DNA from: Marthasterias glacialis
Taxonomy: Eukaryota > Echinodermata > Asteroidea > Forcipulatida > Asteriidae
DNA length: 64,000 bases
NCBI GenBank assembly: GCA_911728455.2
Contig: OU452234.1
Coordinates: 12,238,031-12,302,030 of the forward strand
Direction of reading: 5' to 3'
The first letter of the stretch is position 1, and the number at the start of each line of letters is the position of its first letter. Shown here piece by piece: positions 9,430 to 19,679 of the stretch. The translations under genes were made by a program, and so were the position numbers. The notes under the pieces are model-generated. The model searched no databases, was not told the origin of the DNA, and saw only the letters and a program-made list of their open reading frames with translations.

Positions 9430-10230
9430 ATTTGATCATTTCAAATGCATCGATCCACTATGCTCTACCTCTTAATGCGTTGTCCAATCACAACTGCAAC
9501 TGCGAGCCCTAAAATCTGATGGAAGTCTAACATATCGTTCAAAGGTATGAAGAAAACATCAATCAGAAAACCAGATTTGTTTGGTTTATCTTCAAGTACA
9601 TGTACACGCTAATGCTCCAATCAGATTGCTCAATGAGAGTGTGATAATAAACCATATCAGTCACTCTCCATATACGGACAGTGCAAAATGACATTCTAAA
9701 AGTTGCACATTGCACGTTTTGCTCTTAAATCAAATAACGCTCAAAGTCGTACTATCTTCCAGTGTTGACTGGAAGATAAGTTTGTTATCTCACAAGCGCA
9801 AGTGGAATATGGGAAAATACGGCGCTTCTGCATCCCATATAAGGACTTGTCTGTTGAATTTATCATTTTGATATTACATGATACTTCAAATCTAGGCTCA
9901 TCAAGTCTTGCTCATTTTCAAACTCTTCAGGGAAGCTCAGGTTCCAAAGTGTATTGCTTTAATATGTGAAGGAAATCAAATCACACATTTTACATCACAA
10001 TGTTTCAATGATGTGTGCTGTACTACCTCGTCCATGTGCCAGATCAAAGTTTCTAAATAATGAATAACAAATCAGCTGGAAAGTATACCAGGTACTATTC
10101 CCTTTCCAGGATTGCCCACAAAAACAAGCTTTGTTTTCATGAGTTGAAATCACTGGTGGTACATGAAACGTAATGTAAACGTTGGAATTTTATTGCTACC
10201 ATACAGGCAAGGACTGTTGTTGGGGCAAAA
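9430..10230. other. No gene seen; one short perfect hairpin
   Basis: AT-rich sequence within the presumed intron between the SLC17 exons at 8796 and 12064. The only structure noted is a hairpin at 9753-9778: TATCTTCCAGT, loop GTTG, and its exact complement (11-bp stem). Confidence 0.5.
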
Positions 10231-10234
10231 TCAT

Positions 10235-10700
10235 GAAATAAATTTAATAAGGGAATACAAGAGTATTGACAGAGGTCTTTAATGGCCGTTTAAAACAGGC
10301 AGGGTCATGGCCATGAGATAAAGGACCGAGCCGAAGGCCACGACCCTGCAAGGTTTTAAACGTCCGATAAGACCTCAGTCACCACTCTTTCATTCCCATT
10401 CATAAACACCCTTTTTGTTAAAAAAATGTATTAATGTAGAACAATCTGTGAAACTTCTGTTTTTAAGTTAATTTTTCAATTCTGGCCTGTCCTCAGGCTC
10501 CATTTCACTAAGGGTCCCACCATTGCACATACACACGCGTATTTGCAGACTTTATATTGAGTACCGCTGTGTGTTGATTGTGCATTAAGCTAGTGCGTAA
10601 GCTAGTGCGCCAACAGGCGTTCGCAGCTCAAGCTGTGTCTTTATCAGCCAATTAAAACCAGTCTTTAACAGTCATGTGACTGCCTTTTAACCAATAGGAC
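10235..10700 (+). mobile_element. Foldback/hairpin element, copy 2
   Basis: Centre: an imperfect inverted repeat with a stem of about 45 bases. GAGGTCTTTAATGGCCGTTT then GGCAGGGTCATGGCC lies on the left, and GGCCACGACCCTGCAAGG then AAACGTCCGATAAGACCTC on the right. The inverted similarity continues outward (ACTCTT...ATTCCC on both sides). The right flank to about 10700 matches copy 1 at 3600-3900 in reverse complement, including repeated GTGCGTAAGCT-type words. No coding capacity. Confidence 0.65.
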
Positions 10701-10792
10701 TGCTTAAATTGTCCTAAACTGAATGGGGTATTAATGAATAAAATATAAGTAAGGGGTCACGACAGGTTTACTTTCAACTTATTTGTCATGTA

Positions 10793-11364
10793 TAGACCGA
10801 TTGCGCGACAATGTTTACATGCGGTCACGTGACCCCCTATCGGGTATGACGTCATACAGCTGCTGAAAAAATACGTGTAAAGAGATAGGCCGTTTGTAAT
10901 GTTGGCCTTAATCACTGTAAAAAAGGTACAACGTTGGAAAAGTGAGTATTAATACCTAGCCTTGCAGAATTTCAAATAGGCAAAGGAATCACACAGTTTT
11001 GGAAAGCAATTTCTTTGGAGGATTTCAGCTTCAAAACTTTGAAATTTTTGTGTTGAAAAGTGTGTGGTGATTGCGGTCGTCTGGCCTAACGTTCCGTCGT
11101 GCGCTGTACACATCGTGCACACTTATACGGTACTTTTACAATTTTCAAGACTTGCTGGAACTGTCCTTACTGGTTTTATTCAGCCACTTGAAGGTCTTTG
11201 GTACAAACTCTGGAATATGTTTCACAGATTTTTAGCAAAAAAAGCCTCGATCGAATTAACTAAACGCATTAATCATCGTGTACCGTACCACCCTTTCCTA
11301 TGGAGGATTACGTGTGTGTTTAACCCAACAGGGGTCACGTGACGTAGGTCGCGCAATTGGTCTA
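10793..11364. mobile_element. Terminal-inverted-repeat element (MITE-like), 572 bp
   Basis: The left end TAGACCGATTGCGCGAC and the reverse complement of the right end, TAGACCAATTGCGCGAC, differ at one of 17 positions. The arms continue with GGTCACGTGACCCC on the left and GTCACGTGACCCC on the right after a small gap. No transposase is encoded. I cannot fix the target duplication, so the superfamily is unassigned. Confidence 0.7.
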
Positions 11365-12060
11365 TTAGTTATAAACAAGAAACTGTCCCGGACTGTGTCA
11401 GTATTGCAGTGCTCAAACACTTTGGGAACCTCAGGCTCCACTGCTTTAGAGTTTGAAAGACGAAAAACCGTCGGTTCAGAGAGGTCCAAAAGTTACAAAA
11501 CTAATGTGTGACCAGCAAAAGGTCATAAGCAATTACCATCCAAAATTGTGGGTCAAAAAAAATTGAGTGTAAAAGTTTGGTCATTTTATGCAAATAATAA
11601 GTCATACAGGAAAGTTAAATTCTACATAGGAACACAAAAACATGACTTGGGTGTAATTTTAGGAACAAATATACTATAGTTATGCCCTACTTTTTTTGTT
11701 ATTGCTTGTGACTTTCTGCTGGGGCAAATGTTGCAATTTATGTGCCCGGAAAAAGGTCGTACAGCCTTAGGACCTTCTTCAATGGACAAATTTACAGCTT
11801 TATAACAGAGCCGGAAGACGGTAAAGATTCCCCTTGTGTAACTTCGGACCACAGGACCAAGCTCGTCATTCAACTTTGGAGTGTGTACAGTCCACACACA
11901 GGCCATGTAGACTTTGTTTAACCCACACAGACACAACAAAAAATAAACCAAAAAGAAGCAAAAAATGCTTTGTGACCAACAAGAGAACATGTTGCCTATA
12001 TTCAGTGTAACCCTTTCATATTTAATGACTGAAGTTGTTTTTTGTAGAATCTTCAAGACT
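11365..12060. other. No gene recognised
   Basis: Presumed intron of the SLC17 pseudogene. A 144-codon minus-strand reading frame (11622-12056) has no recognisable domain, starts just beyond the exon donor at 12058-12063, and is probably chance. Confidence 0.4.
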
Positions 12061-12063
12061 TAC

Positions 12064-12108
12064 CAAAGACATAGAAAGCTGATGGCCATCCACCTAGGAA
12101 GTCTGAAT
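12064..12108 (-). pseudogene. SLC17-family transporter small exon (FYVFG motif)
   Basis: This 45-base minus-strand exon has an acceptor CTCTCAG just above 12108 and a donor GTAAGT at 12058-12063. It reads DFLGGWPSAFYVFG, a hallmark of SLC17 proteins (sialin and vesicular glutamate transporters), where it ends the loop before a transmembrane helix. It begins with two bases of a split codon and ends with one, so it joins in phase to the exon at 8796-8905. Upstream exons coding for the N-terminal half were not found in the window; a LINE fragment and the piggyBac element lie on that side. The exon itself is intact, but it belongs to a gene broken downstream. Confidence 0.75.
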
Positions 12109-12205
12109 CTGAGAGTTATCTTGAGATTGTCAATCCAAAAACTGTCTTTGTTTGTCAGCTCGCTGATGAGAATGACATTGCACTCAAAGTTAATTGATTC
12201 AAGTG

Positions 12206-12685
12206 ACCAGAGTTCATGGGAAAAGAAGTCTGATTCGGGATGTCACACATCTGCCACAATGCAGGCACACCAAGGCCGGTAGTGTGCAGGCAGCAGATGG
12301 TAGAGGGGGTAGTAGGGTGAGTTCATGACGGTGATGCCATTTTTCATCTGCGTCTGCTGCTCTTGCAACTTCAGCTGCAGCAGATCCAGCTTGCACCGCA
12401 GTTTGCCAGGCTATCCTATCCTTTGCTGTACTTTCCTATTGCTGGACATTAATACCAGCAGCCTTGAGGTGTTTCTTTTATACAGTCAAAGTATCAGAGC
12501 CTTGGTCGCCTGACTTTGCATTCTCCATGTGATAGCTCGCTGTACAAAACTACTTTCGGCATTCCGTCATTCCCTTCCTTCTGACCACATGACCAGTCCT
12601 GGTGAGCTGTCGCTCCAGGAGCATTGCCTCGATGCTGGGCAATCCAGCCAGCTGTAGGACCTCATTGTTTGTCACGTGGGCAGAT
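12206..12685 (-). pseudogene. Non-LTR retrotransposon fragment, reverse-transcriptase C-terminus
   Basis: On the minus strand, frames with several stops and shifts read VTNNEVLQLAGLPSIEAMLL, then RQLTRTGHVVRR, then LKAAGINV. After a further frame change come WQTAVQAG and an Ala-rich stretch, then a CLHCGRC finger remnant. In LINE-type polyproteins the order is V-T-N-x-E-V-L, S-I-E-x-x-L, R-x-Q-L-x-x-x-G-H-V-x-R, a G-R-P-like basic segment, W-x-x-x-V and a C-terminal C-x2-C finger. The order is kept, but TAG (about 12549) and TAA stops and frameshifts show it is dead. The catalytic palm domain is absent. The 60-codon open piece at 12214-12396 is only the last part of this relic. Confidence 0.8.
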
Positions 12686-12689
12686 TACT

Positions 12690-14243
12690 TGGTGCTGTAG
12701 GAAGACCTCTCAAACTGTACCCATGTGAATTCCTACAAAGGATAAAACAGAACAATAGTTATAAAAAAAATAAATAAATAAAGTAGAAGGGTAAGACATT
12801 TCTGTGGTTGATGTTAATGATAAGAACAATCATAATGAGGTACTCAAGGCGCTGTTGTTATGACAGTAATACAATTTAGGCCTATCTATGGCCAAATAAA
12901 AATGTAGTTTCCGTTTGCATTTTCTTAACCCTTTAGGACTCATACAGCCCAGATGTGCCAACTGCCCACTAAGTTTGACACATTGTAACTTGAGTTCAAC
13001 ACCTGTGACAAAAATGCATCAAACAGCAATATATAAGTGCTATCTGAAGATTACGATGGTCTCAAAATATAATGCTTATCAGAAAAAATTACGTTGTCTA
13101 TCTACAAAGGTTCAAAGGTCAGAGGTCCTATCCCCAAATCAACGCACACACCCTGTGTGCAACACAGGCAGTTGTTTGTGTTTGTGTGTACGGACAAACC
13201 ACACGCAGTGTACACAGTTATGGCTAACACATTTGTTTTCACTCCAAACTTACAATTGTTTTTTTCAGACAGAATACCATGATTTGAAATGATTTTACTG
13301 ACAGTTTTAGATAAAGAAGTTATTTGTAGATACCACACGCATTTATTCTTATTCCAAAAGGAATGTTGTGATTGTTTTCAATCTTTTTAAAAGCATTTTC
13401 TTTGTTTGAGATGACAGTACAGTTTAGCGATGTTTTGCACAGGAAAATGATTACAACAGAGTTTGCTATTTTAAAGTTCAAGTCTTGTGTTTGCAATCTC
13501 AAAGCTTTGACCTGGTCAAGCAAAAACACAAACAACTGTGGAAATCATTTTGTAAGGTAATTTCATCCTCTACAGAGTAAACTAAGCTGGTAACACAAGA
13601 AAATAATCACAATGAAAGCTGTCTTAGGATATCCATTACAGTAAAAAAAAAAATTGAATTTCCGTGTCGCATTTAAGGAGTAAATGATTCTACATGAATG
13701 TTTTATTGTGCACACGATGTCAGGACACTTTCTTAAATTTACAAGATAGTTGCCTAGTATCCTTTACTATTTACGGTGTCTCGTTAGCCACTGCTAAAAC
13801 AACAAAAGGAAACAAACTTTGACAACTCAACTAAGTTTATTGTATTCTTATTCACCAACTTTCTCAATTATATTTACAATCAATTATTTACAAAAATATT
13901 CTGGCTCGCTGTGTGCTTATTAAACAAATTACGTGTATTTACAAATCTCCCTTGTCAGCTGTTACAAGTAAACTACACGTATCTTTTAAAAGCAGTATTC
14001 AATTATATTTACAACATTATTGGCTAATTGGATATGCCATCATCACTTGCCCACATCACATTAAAGATGAGTGGGAAGAATTTGCCTTCAGTTGAGGATG
14101 GTTTTTGGCAACACCGGCTACACGCCGCTGGCCTGCAGAGCCTCACAAAAAAGAGGATTTGGTGGCCTCGTCACAATTCTGTCCTCAAACACTCAGTCGA
14201 GGTTAAGGGACTCTGTGCTGATGTCCCAAGTTGTAAACCATCT
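12690..14243. other. No gene seen
   Basis: AT-rich. Positions 13830-14010 contain two copies of TCAATTATATTTACAA 133 bases apart and, on minus, an AATAAA at 13836-13841, as in a 3' untranslated region or a retroelement end. I could not identify a coding part. The piggyBac element is inserted at the right edge. Confidence 0.4.
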
Positions 14244-14247
14244 TTAA
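14244..14247. other. Left TTAA target-site duplication of the piggyBac element
   Basis: TTAA directly precedes the left end CCCTTTGC and is matched by TTAA at 16950-16953. Confidence 0.9.
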
Positions 14248-14262
14248 CCCTTTGCGTGCTAC
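14248..14262 (+). repeat. piggyBac left terminal inverted repeat
   Basis: CCCTTTGCGTGCTAC. It differs from the right repeat at two central positions (GT against AC). Confidence 0.9.
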
Positions 14263-14280
14263 GGGCGCAAATTTGCGCCC
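14263..14280. repeat. Subterminal perfect palindrome in the piggyBac left end
   Basis: GGGCGCAAATTTGCGCCC is an 18-bp perfect palindrome immediately inside the terminal repeat. It could be a transposase binding site (inference). Confidence 0.85.
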
Positions 14281-14305
14281 GCAACGTTTATTCCCTCACT
14301 GCTGT

Positions 14306-14323
14306 GGGCGCATATTTGCGCCC
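14306..14323. repeat. Second subterminal palindrome, near-copy of the first
   Basis: GGGCGCATATTTGCGCCC differs by one base from the first palindrome, centred 43 bp away, and is flanked by CTGT and AGCAG, which extend the dyad. No counterpart was seen at the right end. Confidence 0.8.
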
Positions 14324-14516
14324 AGCAGAAGTCGCTATTTATTTTGTATACAATGAAGATTGCTTTTGACCCCTGACCTCCATCCGGGTACTTTTTGTAC
14401 ACTTCGACATATAGAAGCCATTTTACAAACGTTACTGCAAATAATTTTCTTGAAAAAATCCTGTAATTTTCGAGTTTTACTGTGTTGTAATCAACGTAAA
14501 ACAAAAGGCAGTTACC

Positions 14517-16334
14517 ATGGACGCCGCAGCAGCATTCAGGGAGATTTTCGCGGATTCTGATTCCGGAGAATCGGAGTTTGAAGATGTTTTGGGAGGCGAT
14601 AGCGACGACAATGCTTCGATTATGTCCATTGACAACGTGGCAGATATCGAAGACATGTCTATCGATGATGTGGCCGAGTCCGACGCGTCCGACGACGGCA
14701 TCGGTCCCGCTCAAGGAGGGGTAGGGGAGAGAGTAGTCCAAGGAGGTGGGGATGCTTTTCGGCGCGCTTTACCGAGGGCTTACGATCACAATTGGCTGAT
14801 GGATTTCAACCAACCCCATGGACAGAAGATTGTTGACAACGACGATGCTACTGAACCATCGGAATATGGCATTTTTTCGCACTACTTTGATGGGGTAGTG
14901 GTGGAGTTACTTGTCACCGAAACTAACAGGTATGCTGCTACCATTCTAGCCAGTAAAGGGGGAATGGATGGGCTTAGCACTCATTCTAGGCTCCGTAAAT
15001 GGAAAGACATTGACACGACAGAGATGAAAGCTTTCCTGGCTCTGTTGTTGCTCATGGGGATAGACCGCCGCCCTAATTACGACTCGTACTGGACAACCGA
15101 ATGGACAATCCAAGCACCGGGGATCAAATCCATCATGTCACGGGATCGTTTCTACCTCGTTTTGCAGATGTTTCACTGCACTGACAATGCAAATCTAGCA
15201 CAAGCTGGAGACCCAAACCATGACCGCCGTGGTAAAATTATGGAAGTTATGGATTTGATTGTTCGTAACTGGCAATCAGGATATTATCCAGACAGAGACA
15301 TTGCAATCGATGAAACAATTATCCCTTTCAAGGGGCGTACAGGGATGAAAGTATACAAACCAAACAAACCGCACAAGTGGGGCTTGAACTGCTGGAATAT
15401 TGCCGAATCTTGCACAGGTTATGTGTGGAATGCTGAACTATATCAGGGCAAACGAAATAATGAGACAGAAGTTGGTATGTACAAAACCTTGGTAAATCGC
15501 ATGTGCCAGCCGTTCTTCAATACAGGTCATCATATTTATATGGACAATTTATTTTCATCACCCGAGCTGTTCACGGATCTTTCACAACACCAGGTTGGGG
15601 CATGCGGAACATTGCGTGTGAATCGCGTTGGAACCCCAGAGGAGATCAAGTCCACCAAGATGAAAAAAGGGGATGACATGCGCACCGCAAGAGATGGAAA
15701 TCTCTTGTTTATTTCTTGGTTTGACAAGAGGCAGGTGAACATTTTAACATCAGTACACAATGCTTCGATGTTTTCAAAAAATGTTCGAGCACGAGGACAG
15801 AATGAACCACGAGAAGTCCAAAAGCCAGTGGCCGTCGAGTGCTATACACAGTACATGGGTGGGGTGGATCGAGCCGATCAAGGAATGTTGTACACGCTGA
15901 ACATCCACAAGACCCTCAAATGGTGGAAAAAGGTGTTTGTGTACCTGCTTGAAGTTAGCTTTGTGAACAGTTGGATTGTCTGGAAGGCCCTTCACCCTGG
16001 AAAGCGCCAAAAGCGAGAGAAATTTCGCTTTGCAGTTGTTCATGGCCTTCTGGATGGTTACGCAAGAGCTGATGTTCGCCCTGGAAGGAGATCAACAGAC
16101 CAGCCAAGAAGGCTCACAGAACGCCATTTCCCAAACTCCACGAATGCAACAACATCAGCTGGGCGCCATTCCAGACCAGATTGTGTTGTCTGTTCCAATC
16201 GCAAAGTAAAGCGACACCAAACTGAATTTTCTTGTGAACAGTGTGAATTGCCGATGTGTCCTGCTCCATGCTTTCGGAGATATCACACACTTGTTGACTA
16301 CAAGACAAACTGTGTCCCAGGTTACCACAAATAG
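14517..16334 (+). CDS. piggyBac transposase, 605 aa, intact
   Basis: Cut-and-paste DNA transposase that excises and reinserts the element at TTAA; it acts in the nucleus. The start ATG lies in a strong context (TTACCATGG). Residues 1-70 are acidic and low-complexity (many D, E, S). The DDE_Tnp_1_7-type core follows at about 110-490. The catalytic aspartates are D265 (in AIDETIIPFKG), D343 (in YMDNLFSS) and D451 (in GGVDRADQ), with D454 nearby. The first spacing, 78 residues, equals that of the moth enzyme. The C-terminus (about 555-600) is a cysteine-rich zinc finger: C556, C559, C573, C576, C581, C585, H590. A basic stretch at 497-503 (KRQKREK) may help nuclear entry. The length is typical (about 590-610), with no stops or introns. 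The gene is the only one in the element; the region upstream within the element should hold its promoter, but no clear TATA box was seen. Confidence 0.96.
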   Translation: MDAAAAFREIFADSDSGESEFEDVLGGDSDDNASIMSIDNVADIEDMSIDDVAESDASDDGIGPAQGGVGERVVQGGGDAFRRALPRAYDHNWLMDFNQPHGQKIVDNDDATEPSEYGIFSHYFDGVVVELLVTETNRYAATILASKGGMDGLSTHSRLRKWKDIDTTEMKAFLALLLLMGIDRRPNYDSYWTTEWTIQAPGIKSIMSRDRFYLVLQMFHCTDNANLAQAGDPNHDRRGKIMEVMDLIVRNWQSGYYPDRDIAIDETIIPFKGRTGMKVYKPNKPHKWGLNCWNIAESCTGYVWNAELYQGKRNNETEVGMYKTLVNRMCQPFFNTGHHIYMDNLFSSPELFTDLSQHQVGACGTLRVNRVGTPEEIKSTKMKKGDDMRTARDGNLLFISWFDKRQVNILTSVHNASMFSKNVRARGQNEPREVQKPVAVECYTQYMGGVDRADQGMLYTLNIHKTLKWWKKVFVYLLEVSFVNSWIVWKALHPGKRQKREKFRFAVVHGLLDGYARADVRPGRRSTDQPRRLTERHFPNSTNATTSAGRHSRPDCVVCSNRKVKRHQTEFSCEQCELPMCPAPCFRRYHTLVDYKTNCVPGYHK

Positions 16335-16617
16335 AGTCTAAGAATAGTCAGACACTGAACAGTAAATATCTTTATTTTTGTTCCAATTTGCATTTTTCAA
16401 TATTTGAGAAAGAACCAATACAATTGACCAGTAGTAGTACATTATTGATGTTTTTCGCTTCTGACACACTGCAGTTACCTACATGAAAATTATTTAAACA
16501 AGCCTCAATATAGTGATCTACAGTCAAAATAGTGAAACAAAAAAGTATGAAAATGAATTGAATTTGTATTTTTTGAAAGTACATGTACTCATTTAGAACA
16601 GATACAAATCAGAAAAT

Positions 16618-16690
16618 AGTTGTGTGTGTGGGGGTGCCTGCGGTGCATGTGTGTGTACACACACATACACACACACAAGCGAGTACACAC
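16618..16690. repeat. GT/AC microsatellite with inverted symmetry
   Basis: A TGTGTG run turns into ACACAC around GTGTGTACACAC (about 16651-16662), so the tract can fold back on itself. It lies in the 3' non-coding part of the piggyBac element. Confidence 0.8.
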
Positions 16691-16824
16691 AACACTTTTT
16701 TTTTTGAAAAATATTGTAAACTTTGAAAGCTTGTATTTTCTAAATTCCACATCCAAAATCAGTTTCGTTTGTACTACCTGGTTGCAAATATTGTACTTAA
16801 CAATTATTTTATTTTGCATTTTGC

Positions 16825-16830
16825 AATAAA
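16825..16830 (+). terminator. Candidate polyadenylation signal of the transposase
   Basis: AATAAA about 490 bases after the stop codon and inside the element, followed by an AT-rich stretch. Other AT-rich variants exist nearer the stop, so this is only the clearest canonical match. Confidence 0.45.
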
Positions 16831-16934
16831 ATAATAACTTCATACAGAAAAAAGCTGATGAGTACAGGCATGTCTATTTTGAGTGATTTGATAAAAGTAT
16901 TCCAGCGGACAGGAAATAGTGTATGCAGGAAATG

Positions 16935-16949
16935 GTAGCGTGCAAAGGG
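16935..16949 (-). repeat. piggyBac right terminal inverted repeat
   Basis: GTAGCGTGCAAAGGG, the inverted partner of 14248-14262, followed by TTAA at 16950-16953. Confidence 0.9.
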
Positions 16950-16953
16950 TTAA

Positions 16954-18885
16954 CAAAATACACGTAACAAGGATCCTAAGAATCATCTCCAGTACTGATA
17001 AGTTTTGATCCAGTTTAAACAAAAACTTAAATAACAGTTTTAAATTCCAAACAATTCTATTCTTAACTCTGGTCCTTTAAGTTCATAACACTTCAGCATC
17101 TGTTATGACTTTATTTATTTAATCAAAGCTTTAACTTTAACAACATATAAACTTACAGTTGTTCTTAGCTTCAGTTGCCTGTCTTATGGCCTAACAGGCC
17201 CTGAAGAAATCTCCTTAACTAGACACTCTCTGTCTTGAGGATAGTCTCTGACTTGGTATACAAACTCAGTCTGCTACAGCTAGGTATGGTGACTGTAATA
17301 CAGATGCACGATCTCACATCACACCAGTCTTACTCTGTCTCAATCTGAAAAAAAAAATCATCTGATCCACTTTTCCCTCTCTCTCTCTATTTTCTTACAT
17401 TCAAACCTAGATCACATGACCATACCAATACAAGTCCTGACACTGTTGTCAACGCAAGTCCTAGCAACCATTGAAAGTTTTTAAACGCTGCTTTAATATG
17501 CAAAGTATATACACCTGTAAGATTTTTGCTACATGCAGGACAACCATTGTTTAAGTATAAGCTAAAAAAAGCAAAAAGGAAAGTCTTTGCAATATAAAGA
17601 GCTGCATGTAGCATGCATCGCTGAACGCAACTACTGAGAATTACTGGGAAACACAATAGAGGTATTAAGGCTACTGGGAACTACTGGGTTACACAAAGGA
17701 TACACAGAGCTACTGGGTTACCCAAAAAAAGTAAAGTTAAACAGACTCTTCAACTTCTCTACTAGGGGTGTTTGGAATAATATTCTGACACAGGTGCTAA
17801 AGAGTTAAATGTGCCTCTCATCAACACTCTTGTTATGCCATTTACTATTTTGTGCAGGAGAGTACGCAGGGGGGGGGGTGTTTTTGCTGTTAAACACCCC
17901 CCTTTGCCCTGTAAAAATGGGGATGGAAAAAAGAGTACCAAACTACAGAAAAGGAGAAAGAGATTTTTTTATTACCGCTTAACAAATTAAAAAGAAAAAA
18001 AACCATAATAAATAACAAGTATGAAACGAGGGGATTTTGACATTGTTCGTATAGGTCCTTCCGCCCCTGTCCACTCCGCGCTTACACGTATTATGTACGT
18101 GGCATGAGCAAAATCGCAACTCAGTGGAGCACGATTGAAGACATAAAATGTGAACTCTACCACGTCCGTAGTACAAAGCAGCGTGAAATAATAATGAAGG
18201 TGGCGCGGCGCGCACCTGTGGCGCGAATCTCCAAATCTCTATCTCTGTAGTTGATTGCAGCATTGCAGCAGCCTTTCTACTAAACCCGCTTTATTCCTAT
18301 TGTCCGGTAGCAGGTATGTATTCACCAAGTAATAAGATTAACCCTTTTAGTGCACTGACTGAATGCAGTATTTAATTAATCCAGGAATGGAATTACACCA
18401 CATGGGATGGCGAGACAAGCAAGGGTATCAATTGATGGGGGAGGGGGGGGGGACATGTTCCCCGCCTTTTTAGAGTGGGGGATAGCATATCAAATGTCCC
18501 CCCCCACTGTTTGACCACCTCCCTCCAAAAAAAATGACTATATGCTAAATAAAAGTAACAATATACAGCATTTCATACATTTTTTCTTCAAAGAACTGAT
18601 AACGTTCGAATGGTAATGGGTGAAATGATTTTTGTGTTTATGATTAAACATTGCCCTGTCGACGGCGCATACAAAGATGGACAAAGATGCTATTTGGGCC
18701 TATTTCCGGCCAAGCTTGTTTCCGGCCCTAATCAATACAGAAAAATTGGCGAGTTTTGTTCCAGACATGAACGCGCCCGTTATTCATTTTCTGTCTGTAC
18801 CATACGAGAACAACCTGCAGAGCAATTTTTTTTTGACGAGGGAGTGAAAACTTTCAGGTATGCTTTTTATTTCTCTGAATAATTT
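16954..18885. other. No gene seen; G/C homopolymer hairpins
   Basis: No coding similarity was recognised. A GGGGGGGGG...CCCCCC hairpin with a loop around GTTTTTGCTGTTAAAC lies at 17871-17903. Another G-run/C-run pair lies at 18437-18510 around ACATGTTCCCC. These resemble ends of degraded elements but have no partner ends I can assign. Confidence 0.4.
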
Positions 18886-18888
18886 TTT

Positions 18889-19675
18889 TTCGTCCCCAAC
18901 GGCGTAGCGACCGGGGTGTGGAGGTGACACCCCAAATATTTTTCCTAAGTAAGCATTTAGAGCCACAGTCGGCAAATTGAACACCAAACATACCCGAGTA
19001 AGGGCTCGGACTGAACACAAATCCATTCGGGAAGCCTAGAGATTTGCCGACTAATTTGCCGACTGAAAATTTTAGTTTCATCCTTGTAGTGTGAGAAGTC
19101 AAACTTTGAATTAACAAATTAATATTCTCGGCAACGTGCAGAAATCTAAGCTCTGAAAACACTAAAAGCCGTAGAGCGCCGGGAGGCATCGCCGCCGGAC
19201 CCACATAAGAAGTGATGCCTATATAAACTCCAACAGTAGGGGATTTGTCCTGAATCTTAAGTATTCTAAGTTTGAATTTCAAAATTAAACGTCTATTTTC
19301 GGCAACTTGGTGGTCCTCCTCAGCCCTGAAAACATAGAGAGTCCGGGGGCTTCACCCCCTGGACCCCCACTAGAAATTATGTCTATTCACTCAAACAGGG
19401 GATTCGCAAAAAAATTAGTTTTCAAAGCTTGCATTTCGAAATATTTTATGAGTCGTTTAATGCTAGGTATCCGAGGGCCATTTCAAACCTTCGAATAACT
19501 GAAAAACCTCATGAGCACTCAGGGGCTAGGCCATGCCCCCAAACCCCCACATGTTGGTGAGTACCGCGTCATTGTGCTTTTACTTTCATTTGATGTCAGT
19601 CGGCAAATTTAGGCTTCCCCCCCCCCCGAAAAAAGTGCCTTCGCTGCGCCGCTGTTCGTCCCTCCCACCACAATT
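18889..19675. mobile_element. Element with inverted ends and degenerate ~200-bp internal repeats
   Basis: The left end CGTCCCCAACGGCGTAGCGA and the reverse complement of the right end, GGGACGAACAGCGGCGCAGC, share the ...GGCG(T/C)AGCGA core. Inside, segments starting near 19118 and 19291 are homologous (TCGGCAAC..., CTGAAAACA, a GCC/GGACCC block, AGGGGATT, ATTTC), and a weaker third copy starts near 19494. A motif on the theme GCCGACT/CGGCAAATT recurs at about 18969, 19045 and 19598. No valid protein frame; the 142-codon minus frame is a by-product. Confidence 0.55.
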
Positions 19676-19679
19676 TTCG

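Larger units (their letters stand above)
14248..16949 (+). mobile_element. Complete piggyBac-family DNA transposon, 2702 bp
   Basis: The left end reads CCCTTTGCGTGCTAC and the right end, in reverse complement, CCCTTTGCACGCTAC: 13 of 15 positions match. Both sides carry TTAA, the specific target site of piggyBac. One transposase gene lies inside in plus orientation, with about 270 bp of left and 615 bp of right non-coding sequence. From family knowledge, a TTAA-CCCTTTGC end resembles those of the Uribo-like group in frogs. With an open reading frame and good ends, this copy looks young and possibly mobile. Confidence 0.95.

Noticed and set aside
11622..12056. 144-codon minus-strand frame
   Set aside because: No recognisable domain, placed in the intron next to the SLC17 exon, and composition like the surrounding AT-rich DNA.
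12925..12960. TTAACCCTTTAGGAC as a piggyBac left end
   Set aside because: The same kind of short match, but no partner end found within a plausible distance.
14477..14741. Minus-strand frames overlapping the start of the transposase gene
   Set aside because: Shadows of the acidic N-terminus of the transposase on the opposite strand.
18342..18375. TTAACCCTTTTAGTGCAC as another piggyBac left end
   Set aside because: No matching inverted end with TTAA was found downstream, and the similarity stops after about 9 bases.
18854..19282. 142-codon minus-strand frame
   Set aside because: It lies within a non-coding element with internal repeats, and no protein family was recognised.
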